Origin: Sipunculus nudus
Taxonomy: Eukaryota > Annelida > Sipuncula > Golfingiida > Sipunculidae
Direction: 5' to 3'
DNA: 64,000 bases
Assembly (NCBI GenBank): GCA_026874595.1
Contig: CM049315.1
Coordinates: forward strand, 61,625,389-61,689,388
This document shows, one piece after another, positions 46,741 to 59,100 of this stretch. Position numbers and translations under genes: made by a program. Position 1 is the first letter of the stretch, and the number at the start of each line of letters is the position of its first letter. The notes below the pieces were generated by a model, which did not search any database, was not told where the DNA came from, and saw nothing but the letters and a program-made list of their open reading frames with translations.

Positions 46741-47150
46741 TGTGTCAGGTACCTAATCCAGGCACTCAACAGTGCTGATCATGTGACGGTGGAGGAACAC
46801 CTCACATTGGACAACATGGAGCCCACAGAAGAAATGCCGACGGCCGCTGATATTGTGTCAATGGATAAAGTAGACGGAGGCGACAATGAGAGCCAGTCTG
46901 ATGGAGACGATAATCCTCCTAAGCCAGTAACTCCTAGGGACACGATTGGGGGAATAAAAACAGGGCTATATGGTATATGGCTAACAGGTATATGGAGGAG
47001 CACCGCTTTGATGCCGATCGCGGACTGCTTAGAAAAAAGTCAGTGAAAATCAAAATAAAAGAACCAGATATCAGACAGATATGTTTGCATTCTTTAGACG
47101 TATGTAAACTCAGTAGATCAAACTGCTTCATTTATTATATACATTTAGTT
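46741..47150 (+). pseudogene. Tigger/pogo transposase C-terminal remnant
   Basis: The frame reads CVRYLIQALNSADHVTVEEH, LTLDNMEPTEEMPTAADIVS and an acidic stretch DGGDNESQSDGDDNPPKPVT. After a frameshift near 46975 it continues as RYMEEHRFDADRGLLRK. The pattern (T.ee..D.dIV, acidic linker, then a helical Y.E.H..D...L) is typical of the C-terminus of Tigger/jerky DDE proteins. The DDE catalytic core is not present. Confidence 0.55.
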
Positions 47151-47259
47151 AATGCTTGTTCAGAAATATAATCACATAATGGAAGAATCTGCATAGGTCG
47201 TAAATCTTGACGAGCGATGTATATATAGACATTTATATAAGAAATAAAACAGTACTCCA

Positions 47260-47266
47260 TACATAC

Positions 47267-47335
<69 letters not shown>
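47260..47335. repeat. (TACA)n-(TA)n microsatellite
   Basis: Four to five TACA units pass into about 27 TA units. Further TA runs occur at 47510-47580. Confidence 0.95.
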
Positions 47336-47336
<1 letters not shown>

Positions 47337-48681
47337 CATTGGATAACATATCTTTTATATTTATATATGCATTTAATTATCTGATTATTTAGTTTTGTAT
47401 ATATATTCTTTTGATATGTGGTAACGGATTATATAATACATATGTAGTTTTATAAATATATATTCTATATTAAGGCGCATTGCTTATACTGTATGGCAGT
47501 ATAACTGTATACTATATATATAGTCTTATATATATATATAAGTATATATATATATATTTCTTCTGAATATATATATCTATATTTATTTTTTATATCTTTT
47601 ATTTAAATGTCATCCTTGTAAATTTAGTTGACAATTGTAAACGTTAAATAACATTAAAAGTATAACTGGTACAAGGTCTAGGATTACAGGATAAGGATCA
47701 CATTATATGTGTATAGTTTATAAATTGTAATGTATACATTCTTTCACTTTTTTTAATAAATATATTTTCTTTAGTTTCTTCTCTCTCCACTGGCTCTTCA
47801 TACTGGCTGTCGATTTATCTGCACACATTTATGACCAATTAAATAATTTATACACAGTAGTTATTCTTACTATGACCTGAAATAGATAAAACATTTAACA
47901 ACGAGACATTAACATGAATAGACATACACAAACAAAAGTATTCATGCGATCATTAATAAATGTGACTGTCATTCTTATCCTGTTAAAATCATGATGAGCT
48001 TGGACTGACGATCCTTAATTATATCCGATCGATGCATGTTGCTGGAACATGTGTGCTTAGTTAAACCACCACATATTGTTGCTCATGAGTTAACAACATC
48101 CTTTCTGTGTTCATCTGGACAGGGATTTAAAAAGAAGTCGCAGTGACATTCATGACATGAATCGCGACCTGCGTTTGATCCATCCTGTTATCATTTGCTT
48201 TGCTGACAACATGGCCGCCATAAAGTATGCAGTAAATGCTATTTATTTTTGCTAATCAACTGAAATTTTTATTTCAAACACCATGAACATAATAAAATTG
48301 TATTTTTCTCAAATTTAAAATTTTTATAATAATAAATAAGTTCTTTAGATGAAAACAGGCTCATTGCCATTGTTATCCAAGACAGCGCTTAACCCTCCGC
48401 TCCCTATAATTGCCCACATATGTCCATCCACTGTGATGATATCAGGAGATTCATCTAACTGAAGCCACAGTGTAAGTTCAGCAAAAATGTCCAGTTTCAG
48501 TAGACCAATTTTTCTAACTTAAGCCACGTCTGTAGAATAAGAATCTACAGTAGTCACCATTAGGGTTCAATATGGTCCTTCAACAGGTTCAGTATTTGTA
48601 CAGCTTAAAAGACAGGGTTTTACTGGAAATTAGACACTTAGTGTCTCATGATCAGAATGATTGAGTACATTATGTATGATT

Positions 48682-48980
48682 AGCTTAGCATCTGAGCTAT
48701 AGCAATTACTCTTTGACCCTCGTTCTTTTGTCCGTCAGGCCGTCTATTTGCCTGTCTGTCTGTGCATCTGTTAACAGGGCACAAATTGTAACTGCTTGAG
48801 CTAGAGCCTTCTTTCTGAACATCCATAGAGGTCCATAAAAAATCTCCTTGAAACCTTCAAATTAGGTCACTGTGACCTATATCCTCCGGGCTATGGGGTT
48901 TAAAAGTACCCCTAGAATAATTGAAATTTTACACCAAAGTTCCAGATATGAATAACTAATGCATTGATTGCAATGATTAT
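48682..48980 (+). mobile_element. Family I-B 5' fragment
   Basis: The degenerate hairpin AGCTTAGCATCTGAGCT is at 48682, followed by GTCCGTCAGG and TTAACAGGGCACAAATTG. It is cut by the following II-D sequence. Confidence 0.65.
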
Positions 48981-49932
48981 TGTTTTGCGGTTACTTTTGA
49001 CCGGGTTCCGCCACTGCTGCCGCGGCGGCGTTTGTTTCCAGAGAACTCCTCTGAGACTACTGGACAGATTTTTCCGAAACTCACACAAATTATCGCGTCA
49101 CATGTGAACTGGTGCCTAACCAATTGGCCTTGACCTCTGACCTTTCCTCTCTGCCCAGCATCCATTTGTGCATCTGTTTCCACACATAAACCCACATATC
49201 TCGGGAACTGTTTGACCGATCAGGAAAAAAAATTTGTACAAATGTAGCCCTTGGATAGCTTTATAACATACACAAAAAAATGGTGGTGCCACCTGTTTGC
49301 ACAGTGTCCATCTGTTCATCTGCCTTGGATTAAAATCACTAATAACTCTGCAGTGGTTTGACTAATTAACCTGAAATTCGGCATGCGTATACATCCTAGA
49401 TAGCTTTCTTGATTTTATGACAGGTGGCGTTCACGCTGCAGACATTCAAGCTCATATCTTGGGAACCGTTTGACCAATCAGGAAAAAAAAATTTACACAA
49501 ATGTAGCCCTTGGATAGCTTTATAACGTACACAGAAATGGTGGCGTCACCTGCAGCCATTTTTGTACAGCGTCCATCTGTCTGTCTGCCATGGGTTAAAA
49601 TCACTCATATCTCTGCAGTGGTTTGACCAAATAACCTGAAATTCAGCATGCCTATACATCCCGCATTGCTTTCTTAATTTTATGACAGGTGGCGCCACCG
49701 ACATTAACTTTCACTTTAAAATTTTGCATGTTTATACATCTTGGACAGCTTTCTGGATTTTGTGGTAGGTGGCGCAACCTACATACACATTTAGGCTGCA
49801 GACATCCAGGCTATTATGCAACACACCTCACTCTTATTTTCCCTTGCCACTCAATCCATGCCTCACTCCACCTTTCCCACTCTGATTTTGGTGGATACAC
49901 GTAGTCGCTTGTTGACTCCCCATATTCTAGTT
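48981..49932 (+). mobile_element. Family II-D element, 5' end damaged
   Basis: ACCGGGTTCCGCC and GCCGCGGCGGCG near the start, TGACCTCTGACCTTTCC, core repeats, then GTGGATAC (49891-49898), the GTAGTCGCTTGTTGACT hairpin and CTAGTT at 49932. The canonical GTATCCGC start has been lost. Confidence 0.65.
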
Positions 49933-49982
49933 TTTGTGTTGTGTGCACCCATGCTAGAATTGCAGCAGTGATGTTTGTTTAA

Positions 49983-50090
49983 TTGTTTCTTGTTCTAAGT
50001 GTTAAGTACTTGCATTGTTCATATACATGTTGTTTAATTGTTTCTTGTTCTAAGTGTTTAGTACTTGCATTGTTCATATACATGTTACAC
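49983..50090. repeat. Two-copy tandem repeat, about 57 bp
   Basis: TGTTTCTTGTTCTAAGTGTT..GTACTTGCATTGTTCATATACATGTT-like sequence occurs twice in succession. Confidence 0.8.
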
Positions 50091-50148
50091 ATGTTCTTGA
50101 AAAGTAATGGTCCAGCACTGAAGCATTGTACCTGGTGTAATCTCATTG

Positions 50149-50180
50149 CACAGGTTCGCATTAGGCCTGTAGGCCTTGTT
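50149..50180 (+). mobile_element. Solo family III 3' terminus
   Basis: CACAGGTTCGC is followed by ATT and AGGCCTGTAGGCCTTGTT. Only the terminal 32 bp are recognisable. Confidence 0.65.
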
Positions 50181-50402
50181 GATTATTCTGGGGGGTACTT
50201 TTGAGACCCATAGCTTGGAGAATATGGGTAACAAAGACCTAATTTCAGGTTTCCAAGGAGATTTTTCATGGACCTCCCAGGATGTCAAGTTGGAAGATTC
50301 CAGGTCCAGGGGTTACGATTAGTGCCCTGTTAACGGCCGGATGGACGGACGACGGACAAAGAGTGGTCACTATAGCTCAGATGACTTTCAGTCAGCTGAG
50401 CT
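50181..50402 (-). mobile_element. Family I-B 5' fragment, minus strand
   Basis: The minus-strand 5' end AGCTCAGCTGACT ends at 50402, with its second arm, GTCCGTCCATCC and TTAACAGGGCAC leftward. It is one of few minus-strand elements in the window. Confidence 0.75.
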
Positions 50403-50513
50403 AAAAACCACTGATCTGATTTTGATAATATTTCCAATACATATTCCTCTATATATTTCCTATTTACATACAAGATTTATGTAATTATTGTATAATTTTT
50501 TTTAGCTCACCTG

Positions 50514-50748
50514 AATTTTAAGTCATCTGAGGTATACTCATTGTCCTTTGTCCATCATCCGTTAACAGGGCACGTTTTGAAAGAATTGGACCTTAAAATC
50601 TAGAATTGTGCATACAGTTCGATGTCCCCAAAATCTCCTACCATACTGTAAAAACTGAGTCCCTAGGACTTCATTCCTTTGAGATATTTAGGAAAAACCT
50701 CAATTTTCAATTAAAAATCTACTATTATACTTCATGGTTACCTAATAT
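50514..50748 (+). mobile_element. Family I-L 5' fragment
   Basis: AGCTCACCTGAATTTTAAGTCATCTGAG at the start (hairpin arms kept), then the L body to ACTTCATGGTTACCTAATAT. It is cut by the minus-strand I-L2 end. Confidence 0.65.
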
Positions 50749-53299
50749 AACATGGGACCCATGGGTCATGGTGCTCAGCTGTTATATATGATCACAAAAT
50801 CAGATATGGAAGAGGAGGTAGGCAAATACTAGTTTTGTGTGGTAATATAAGCTCTATTAAAAGCTGATAATGTTAAACGCAAGTTATGAAAGATGTTGAT
50901 AATATCCTTGGAGAAAGGGAAGAGTACTGATGTCATTTATATTATTTACAGTTGGAAATGGTGTGCTATTCACATAGGTTTTGACTAGGCCATAAAACTT
51001 TATCTGCATTGCAGTAGAATTATTTGAAAAAAACTATTAATTAAAAATAAAAACAAATATTGTGTCAAATATAATTTAAATTAAAAATAATAACAGTATC
51101 ATGTTTTTTTAGCTCAGCTGACTATAAGTCATCTGAGCTATAGTCGTGGTCCATTGTCCGTCGTCCGTCTGTCTGTCCGTCCATCCGTCCGTCCGTCGGT
51201 AGATGTGGCACATTTTGAAACCGTAAGACCTAGGAATCCAAAATTCAGCATAATGTTAGATGTCCCCAAGATCTCCTACCAAGCTGAAAACTGGGTCTTT
51301 GCGACTTCGTTCCTTTGAGAAATTAAGGAAAAACCTCAATTTTTTATTAAAATCCTATTTTCACACTTCAGGACTGCCTAATATCAAAACCACTCATCTG
51401 TTTTTCCTCATATTTACCATAAATATTTCTCTATATAGTTCCTATGTACATGCCAGAAATTAAGTCTGTAAAGTATAAATTCTTTAAGTTATGGGCCCAA
51501 ACATAATGGACTTTGTAAAAAATCAGGAAAAATAATAACTCACTTTACATGAAAAATTTTGAAACTAGAGTCTATTTTCTCAAGTATATAACTTTGTTTA
51601 ATTAAGATTCAATTGTTTACCCAAAATTAGATCTGAATTTTGTAAATTTTTTAAGGTATTAGCATAAAAAAAAATCAGTACCTTAAATTTTGCCCAACTT
51701 TGACCATGGCACGTTTTTTTCCTGTAAGCACCATTGATTTAATTTTCACAGCATGTAAACATAAATATTTAGTTTGTCTAAATCTGAAATTTGAAAATAA
51801 AAGCTTGAAAATAAGCTAGTTGTTGATTTTTTTTTCTGTAGTCACTTGTTTTGATTACAGATGCAGGGTCCCACTCCAGGTCACTGGAAGTCAGCTATGC
51901 CAGGGTTTCTGATTTGTTACAGTCACTGGGGGAGATCCCCTGCTGTGACAGGTGTACAGTTATTCTCATATCACCCCCCCCCCCCCCCCCCCCCATCACC
52001 CCCCCCCCCCCCCCGCAAACCCAACCCACCAAGTGTTATGCAGTAATTGTTATAGTTTTCACTGTATCTCCTTAATTGTAATGCTGTTTCCACTCCGATA
52101 TGCAAAAACTTTCCTTGAAAAAATAATTCAAGGTGTAATCCAGAAGATGCAATGTTGTGTAATGTAGCATTTTTAAAGAAATCAATTTTCTTTTAAATGA
52201 TTTTAACAAATATAATTGAACCCATCAGTATGCTTAAATTATTATAAAATATGAAGCACATTATGGATAAATAAAGACACAATTAAAAATTGTGATATCT
52301 AAATCAAGTATTATTTTTAGGTATTTATTGTTTTGCAGATTTAAAAGATATATCTTTGTGGTAAAAAATAAATAAACATTTGTATGCATGATGTGGTGTT
52401 ATGTGACAAGATTGAGATTTATGATGATGCAATTGAGAATTATGAATCAACTTTTATATTCAGATATATATGTTAAATTGGAAATGTATAGAAATATAAA
52501 CTTAAATTAGAAGATAATTGATGTGATAAAAAAATGAGGATTTAATACAAACATTTGTTCATTATTTTCCTGCCTCAGCAGAATTTGAGATCAGGCTTTG
52601 TTTGCCCTGTTTTATGTTGTTAATTAGCTAAATTTCAACTGTAAACATTTCATTAAAAAAATACATATATTTAATAATATATATTATACAAAAAAATAGA
52701 TTCTATTGAACAAATGTGTAAACTACTGAAATGTCAACAGTTAATCGAAAAACCAACTAATGTTCATGGTAATAGTACAGATCATTTGTTTACAAACTGC
52801 TCACATGCTTTAGTTTCAACATTAGGAAACACATGGTCAGGTCACAAAATATTTTTTGCAACAATTTCTTGCTCATCAATACAAACCAATCATATAAACC
52901 AACCATGGCCTTTATTACCTCTTCCTCTTACACTTTATCTCCATTTGATATTATTTTAGATTTTTACCTTCAAGGTTAACGTCAGCTGAGCACAGTGACC
53001 CATAGGTCCCTTGTTTCATCAAAGATGTTTTGATAATATTATCAAAATTAAATTTTTAAAAAATAATATTACAGAATATATTCATGAATGCATTTGTATT
53101 CAAATACTTTCATTTTTACCTCTATTCCTATTCTTAAGCATGATATTATGGAGTACATATTCATATTTTCATTCAAATACATTTGCAAAGTACTGGACCA
53201 TGCATGTCTGGTATTTATTTTGTTTCAGCAAAAGAAAGTTCATGAGAATCCAGAATAAACAAATTTCACAAATTTAAATAATGATCATAAGTACCTGGT
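50749..53299 (-). mobile_element. Family I-L2 3' half, minus strand, split by I-L1
   Basis: It begins with the complement of the family I 3' end (GACCCATGGGTC at about 50757, GCTCAGCTG). It runs to 51110 and resumes at 53016-53299, where the sequence continues the L2 order in minus sense (ATTCATGAATGCAT, GATTCTC..). The piece in between is a + strand I-L1. Confidence 0.7.
51111..53015 (+). mobile_element. Family I-L1 element, complete, 1.9 kb
   Basis: The 5' hairpin is at 51111-51139, with a (TCCG)n tract, two long poly-C runs (51975-52014) and the endonuclease remnant 52714-52959 (SGH motif). The 3' end is CAGCTGAGC (52983-52991) to CCTTGTT at 53015. The minus-strand I-L2 on both sides rejoins at a T-rich site. 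Confidence 0.87.
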
Positions 53300-53300
53300 T

Positions 53301-56093
53301 AGCTCAGCTGACTAGTCATCTGAGCTACAGTCATGGTCCATTGTCCGTTGTCCGTCCGTCCGTCCGTCTGTCCGTAGATGTGGCACGTTTTGAAACCGTA
53401 AGAATCAGGAATCCAAAATTCGGCATAATGTTAGATGTCCCCAAGATCTTCTACCAAGCCGAAAACTAGGTCTTTGCAACTTCGTTCCTTTGAGAAATTA
53501 AGGAAAAACCTCAATTTTTTATTAAAAACCTATTTTCACACTTAAGGACTGCCTAATATCAAAACCACTCATCTGTTTTTCCTCATATTTACCATAAATA
53601 TTCCTCTATATAGTTCCTATGTACATGCCAGAAATTATGTCTGTATTATTTAATTTAAAAAAGTTATGGGCCCAAACATAATGCATTTTTTAAAAATGAG
53701 GAAAGATATTTGATACTTAACACAACAAATGTTAAAGCTATGGACCTTTTTTCCAGTAATATAACTTTCATTAATCAAAATTAAATTGTATACCAAAAAT
53801 TAGATGAAAATCTTTTAAATGTTTCAAAATATTAGCAAAAATAAAAAATTGGTACCTTAAATTTTGCCAAACTTGGACCATGGCACATTTTTTTCTTGTA
53901 AGTACATTTGATTTAATTTTCACAGCCAGTTTACATATGGGTTTAATCTGATGAATTTTGAAATTTGAAAGTATAAGCTTAAAAAAATAGTCTAGCTATT
54001 GAAGTTTTTTAAAGGGCCTAAATGTGTTTGTATTTTCTAGCATCATGACCCCACTTTTGTTTACTACAACTTTGCCTGGTAATCCAGAAATTCACATAAT
54101 GTTAGATGTCCCTAAGATCTCCTTCCAAGCCAAAAACTGGGTCTCTGTAACCTTTTTTCCTTTAAGAAATTAAGGAAAATCTCAATTTTTTATTAAAATC
54201 ATTTTTCACTTCAGGAATGCCTAATATCAAAACCACTCACATTTTTTTTCTTCATATTTTCCATATATAATTGTCGATATATAACCTATGTACATGCCAG
54301 GAATTAGGTCAGTACTATATAATTTAAAAAAGTTATGGGCCCAAACATTAGCAATTTTAAAATTTTGCCCAACTTTGACCATGGCACTTTTTTTCTTGTA
54401 AGTACATTTGATTTAATTTTCACAGCCAGTTTACATATTGATTTAATCTGATGAATTTTGAAATTTGAAAGTATAAGCTTAAAAAAATAGTCTAGCTATT
54501 GAAGTTTTTTAGAGGCCTTAATGTATTTGTATTTTCTAGCATCATGACCCCACTTTTGTTTACTACAGCTTTGCCTGGTAATCCAAAAATTGTCATAATG
54601 TTAGATGTCATAGTAAAAATTCATATTCTTCCATACATTTCCTATGTACATACCAAAGTTAAGGTCAGTATTTCATAATTTGTTGAAGTTATAGGCCCAA
54701 ACATAATGCACCTTGTAAAAAATCAGGAAATATATTTACTCACTTAACATAAGAATTGCTGATGCTAGACGTTTTTACAGGGATATAGCTTCATTTTATC
54801 AAGATTAAATTGTATACTGAAAATTAGATCTGAAATTTGGAATTTTTTAAGGTATTAGTATAAATATAAAATCAGTACCTTAAATTTTGCCCAACTTTGG
54901 CCACGGCACATTCTTTTCCTGTAAGTACTGTGGATATAATTTTCACAGCATGTACACATAAGGATTTAATCTGTTAAAATTTCAAAGGAATTGATTGAAA
55001 AGAGTAGCTTTTATTCAAGTTTTCATACACCATGTCAAGTGTTGTTTACATCTAGCCCACCTAGTAGTACAGCCTTCACTTGCATTATGTAACCCACCCC
55101 AGGCAGCTCGCCTTGGCTCAGCTTTGCCACAACCAGCAGGCTTCCCCTCTGCCCTGCACTCCCCTCCCCCCCCCCCCAGATGATGCATTATCTAGATGAA
55201 TGTTATCATTTTCTGTATTTTATTTTATTCTTGGCTATGCTACATTTTAGATTTTGTATTGTACCACCAGGGTTACAGTGATTAAAGTGCACATTTAATT
55301 GTGTCCACAAAGTGGTGTATTGCTATGAAAGTGTGGATGTTCATCAGATAAGTAATTCCTTTCTTCGGAAGAGTAAAAACTTCACCAGGTGTAATTTGAC
55401 TGTTAATTCCAGTAATAAATTATAGCTGAGATTGTAATTAGCATAATGATATTGTTTGTCCCTCATTGAACCATAGTGTGTATACTTTATTTGAAAAGAT
55501 GTTTTTATTTTATCAAATTTCTTGAATCTTTTATTTTATTTCGGTGAATAAAATTAAGCATGTTCTGAAAACTCCAATGTGCAAAACTTTTTAATAGTGA
55601 TTCAAGGAATAATCTTGTACATGCCATGTTGTGGAATTATTTTCTTTTAAATTCAGTTTAAACAATTGTGATTTAAAAATAATAAAATATATTTGTATGC
55701 ATAATATGACCCAATATGAGCTACACTGTGGATATATAATGATTGCAACTTAGAATTCTAATATTTAAACTTATATTTTCAGTTTTTTTTATTACAAATT
55801 TATAAAACTTGTAAATAAAAAAAATGAATCAGATAAAAACAATAAATGGAAAAAGTGGATATGCTAAAAAAAATGGGCTTGTATATAAAACTTTATTCCC
55901 TTGAAAGTGAAATAAACGTATAAGTCAATTCTGTCCACTTGCCTGTCCATCTGTAAATTAGGAGGGCCCCTTTCCTCATAGCTTCTCATATGGTTATATA
56001 AATGAAAAACATTACAATAGAATATTTTTCATATTTTGCATTTGCAAAAATTTCAAACTTAAGCTGAGCGCCGTGACCCATAGGTCCCTTGTT
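53301..56093 (+). mobile_element. Family I-L4 element, 2.8 kb
   Basis: The 5' end AGCTCAGCTGACT-AGTCATCTGAGCT (53301-53326) has an almost loopless inverted repeat. The body contains a duplicated block: TTTGACCATGGCAC..GTCTAGCTATTGAAG occurs near 53880-54060 and 54370-54560. The 3' end has GGAGGGCCCC, AAGCTGAGC (56061-56069), GACCCATAGGTC and CCTTGTT. Confidence 0.7.
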
Positions 56094-56161
56094 TAAAATA
56101 TTAATAAAAATAAAAAATTGGTACCTTAAATTTTGCCCAACTTTGACCATGGCACGTTTTT

Positions 56162-59100
56162 AGCTCAGCTGACTGAAAGTCATCTGAGCTATAGCGATCA
56201 CTCTTTGTCCGTCGTCCGTCTGTCGGTCTGTCCGTCCGTTAACCAGGCACAAATCGTAACCGCTGAAACTAGAACCTTGTAACTTGGGATTCTGAGAGGT
56301 CCATGAAAAATCTCCTTGGAAACCAGAAATTAGGTCTCTGTTACCCATATCCTTCGAGCTATGGGGCCCAAAGTACCCCCCAGAAAAGTCAAAAATTTCA
56401 TACAAAAACTTCAATATCTCATTAACTACTTGACTGATGGTCGTGATTTTTGGCATACATATTGATCATGAGATGTTCCATCACTTCCTGCAGACTGGTG
56501 GCGCCACCTGTATTTTTCGATTTTTTACAAATTTTTTTCTCTATTTTTGAGACCTTTAAAAATGTGAACATCTGTTAACAAGGCACAAATCGTAAAGCCT
56601 AGACCTAGAATCTTAATTCTTGATACACTGAGAGGTCCATGAAAAATCTCCTTGGAAACCAGAAATAGGTCTCTGTTACCCATATCCTTCGAGCTATGGG
56701 GCCCCAAAGTACCCCCCAGAATAGTAAAAAATTTCATACAAAAACTTCAATATCTCAATAACTACAACACTGATGGTCATGATTTTTGGCATACATATTG
56801 ATCATGAGATGTTCCATAAGTTCCTGCAGACTGGTGATGCCACCTGTATTTTTCGATTTTTTTACAAATTTTTCCTCTATTTTTGAGACGTTTAAAGATG
56901 CTGTCATCTGTTAACGTGGCACAAATCGTAACCGCTGGACCTAGAATCCTCATTCTCGACACACTGAGAAACCTATTAAAAGTCTCCGTGGAAACCATAA
57001 ATTAGATCTCTGTTACCCATATCCTTCGAGCTATGGGGCCCCAAAGTACCCCCCAGAAAAGTAAAAAATTTCATACAAAAACTTCAATATCTCATTAACT
57101 ACTTGACTGATGGTCGTGATTTTTGGCATACATATTGATCATGAGATGTTCCATCACTTCCTGCAGACTGGTGGCGCCACCTGAATTTTTCGATTTTTTA
57201 CAAATTTAAAAATGTGAACAGCTGTTAACAGGGCACAAATCGTAAAGACTGGACCTAGAATCTTCATTCTTGACACACTGAGAGGTCCATAAAAAGTCTG
57301 CATGGAAACCTGAAATAAGGTCTCTGTTACCCATATCCTTTGAGCTATGGGGGGCTCCCAATAACCCCCCAGAATAATGGAAAATTTGATAAAAACAAAC
57401 TGCAACATCTCAATAACTACAACACTGATGGTCATGATTTTTGGCATACATATTGATCAAGAGGTGTTTCATCAGTACCTGCAGACTGGTGGTGCCACCT
57501 GTATTTTTTCAAATTTTCTCAATTTTTTTTTCTCTATTTTCGAAACCTTTCAGGATGTACTTATCTGTCAACAGGGTACAAATCGTAAGGACTGGACCTA
57601 GAATCTTCATTGTTGACACACAGGGAGACCCATCATAAGTCTCCATGGACACCTGAAATTAGGTCTCTGTTACCCATATCCTTTGAGCTATGGCACTCCA
57701 AAGTACAGCTCAGAATAATGGAAAATTTGATACAAAAGCTGAAGTATCTGAACAACTAATGCAGAGATCACCATAATTGTTTTCATGGATATTGATCATG
57801 GAGTGTTTCATCAGTTTCTGCAGACTGGTGGCACCACCTGTATTTGTTCGGGTTTTTAGCTCAGCTGACTATAAGTCATCTGAGCTATAGTCGTGGTCCA
57901 TTGTCCGTCGTCCGTCCGTCTGTCCGTCCGTCCGTCCGTCCGTCCGTCCGTCCGTCCGTCCGTCCGTCCGTAGATGTGGCACGTTTTGAAACCGTAAGAC
58001 CTAGGAATCCAAAATTCAGCATAATGTTAGATGTCCCCAAGATCTCCTATCAAGCCGAAAACTGGGTCTTTGCGACTTCGTTCCTTTGAGAAATTAAGGA
58101 AAAACCTCAATTTTTTATTTAAATCCTATTTTCACACTTCAGGACTGCCTAATATCAAAACCACTCATCTGTTTTTCCTCATATTTACCATAAATATTCT
58201 TCTATATAGTTCCTATGTACATGCCAGAAATTAAGTCTGTTAAGTATAAATTCTTTAAGTTATGGGCCCAAACATAATGGACTTTGTAAAAAATCAGGAA
58301 AAATATTTACTCACTTAACATGAAAAATTTTGAAACTAGAGTCTATTTTCCCAAGTATATAACTATGTTTAATTAAGATTCAATTGTTTACCCAAAATTA
58401 GATCTGAATTTTGTAAATTTTTTAAGTAATTAGCATAAAAATAAAATCAGTACCTTAAATTTTGCCAAACTTTGACCATGGCACATTTTTTTCCTGTAAG
58501 TACCATTGATTTAATTTTCACAGCATGTAAACATAAATATTTAATTTGTTTAAATCTGAAATTTGGGATTAAAAGCTTGAAAATTAAGCTAGTTATTGAT
58601 TTTTTTCTTGAGGCTCTATTGTAGTCATTTGCTTTGAATACAGATTACAGATGCAGGGTCCCACTCCAGGACACTGGAAGTCAGCTATGCCAGGGTTTCT
58701 GATTTGTTACAGTCACTGGGGGAGATCCCCTGCTGTGACAGGTGTACAGTTATTCTCATATCACCACCCCAATCACCCCCCCCCCCCCCCCAGCGCAAAC
58801 CCAACCCACCAAGTGTTATGCAGTATTGTTATTGTTTTCACTGTATCTCCTTAATTGTAATGCTGTTTCCACTCTGATATGCAAAAACTTTCCTTGAAAA
58901 AGTAATTCAAGGTGTAATCCAGAAGATGCAATGTTGTGTAATGTAGCATTTTTAAAGAAATCATTTTTCTTTTAAATGATTTTACCAATCATAATGGAAC
59001 CCATCAGTTTGCTTAAATTATGATAAAATATGAAGCACATTATGGATAAATAAAGACACAATTAAAAATTGTGAAATCTAAATCAAGTATTTTTTTAGAT

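Larger units (their letters stand above)
46017..48550. mobile_element. pogo/Tigger-like DNA transposon, decayed
   Basis: Terminal inverted repeats: CCGTAGATTCTTAATCTA at 46017 and the complement of CTGTAGATTCTTATTCTA ending at 48550, each flanked by TA as expected for Tc1/mariner/pogo target duplication. A TAAGCCGCACC motif sits inside the 5' end and TAAGCCACG near the 3' end. A transposase C-terminal remnant lies at 46741-47150. The 2.5-kb interior from 47200 to 48400 is largely AT-rich, with TA microsatellites. Confidence 0.65.
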
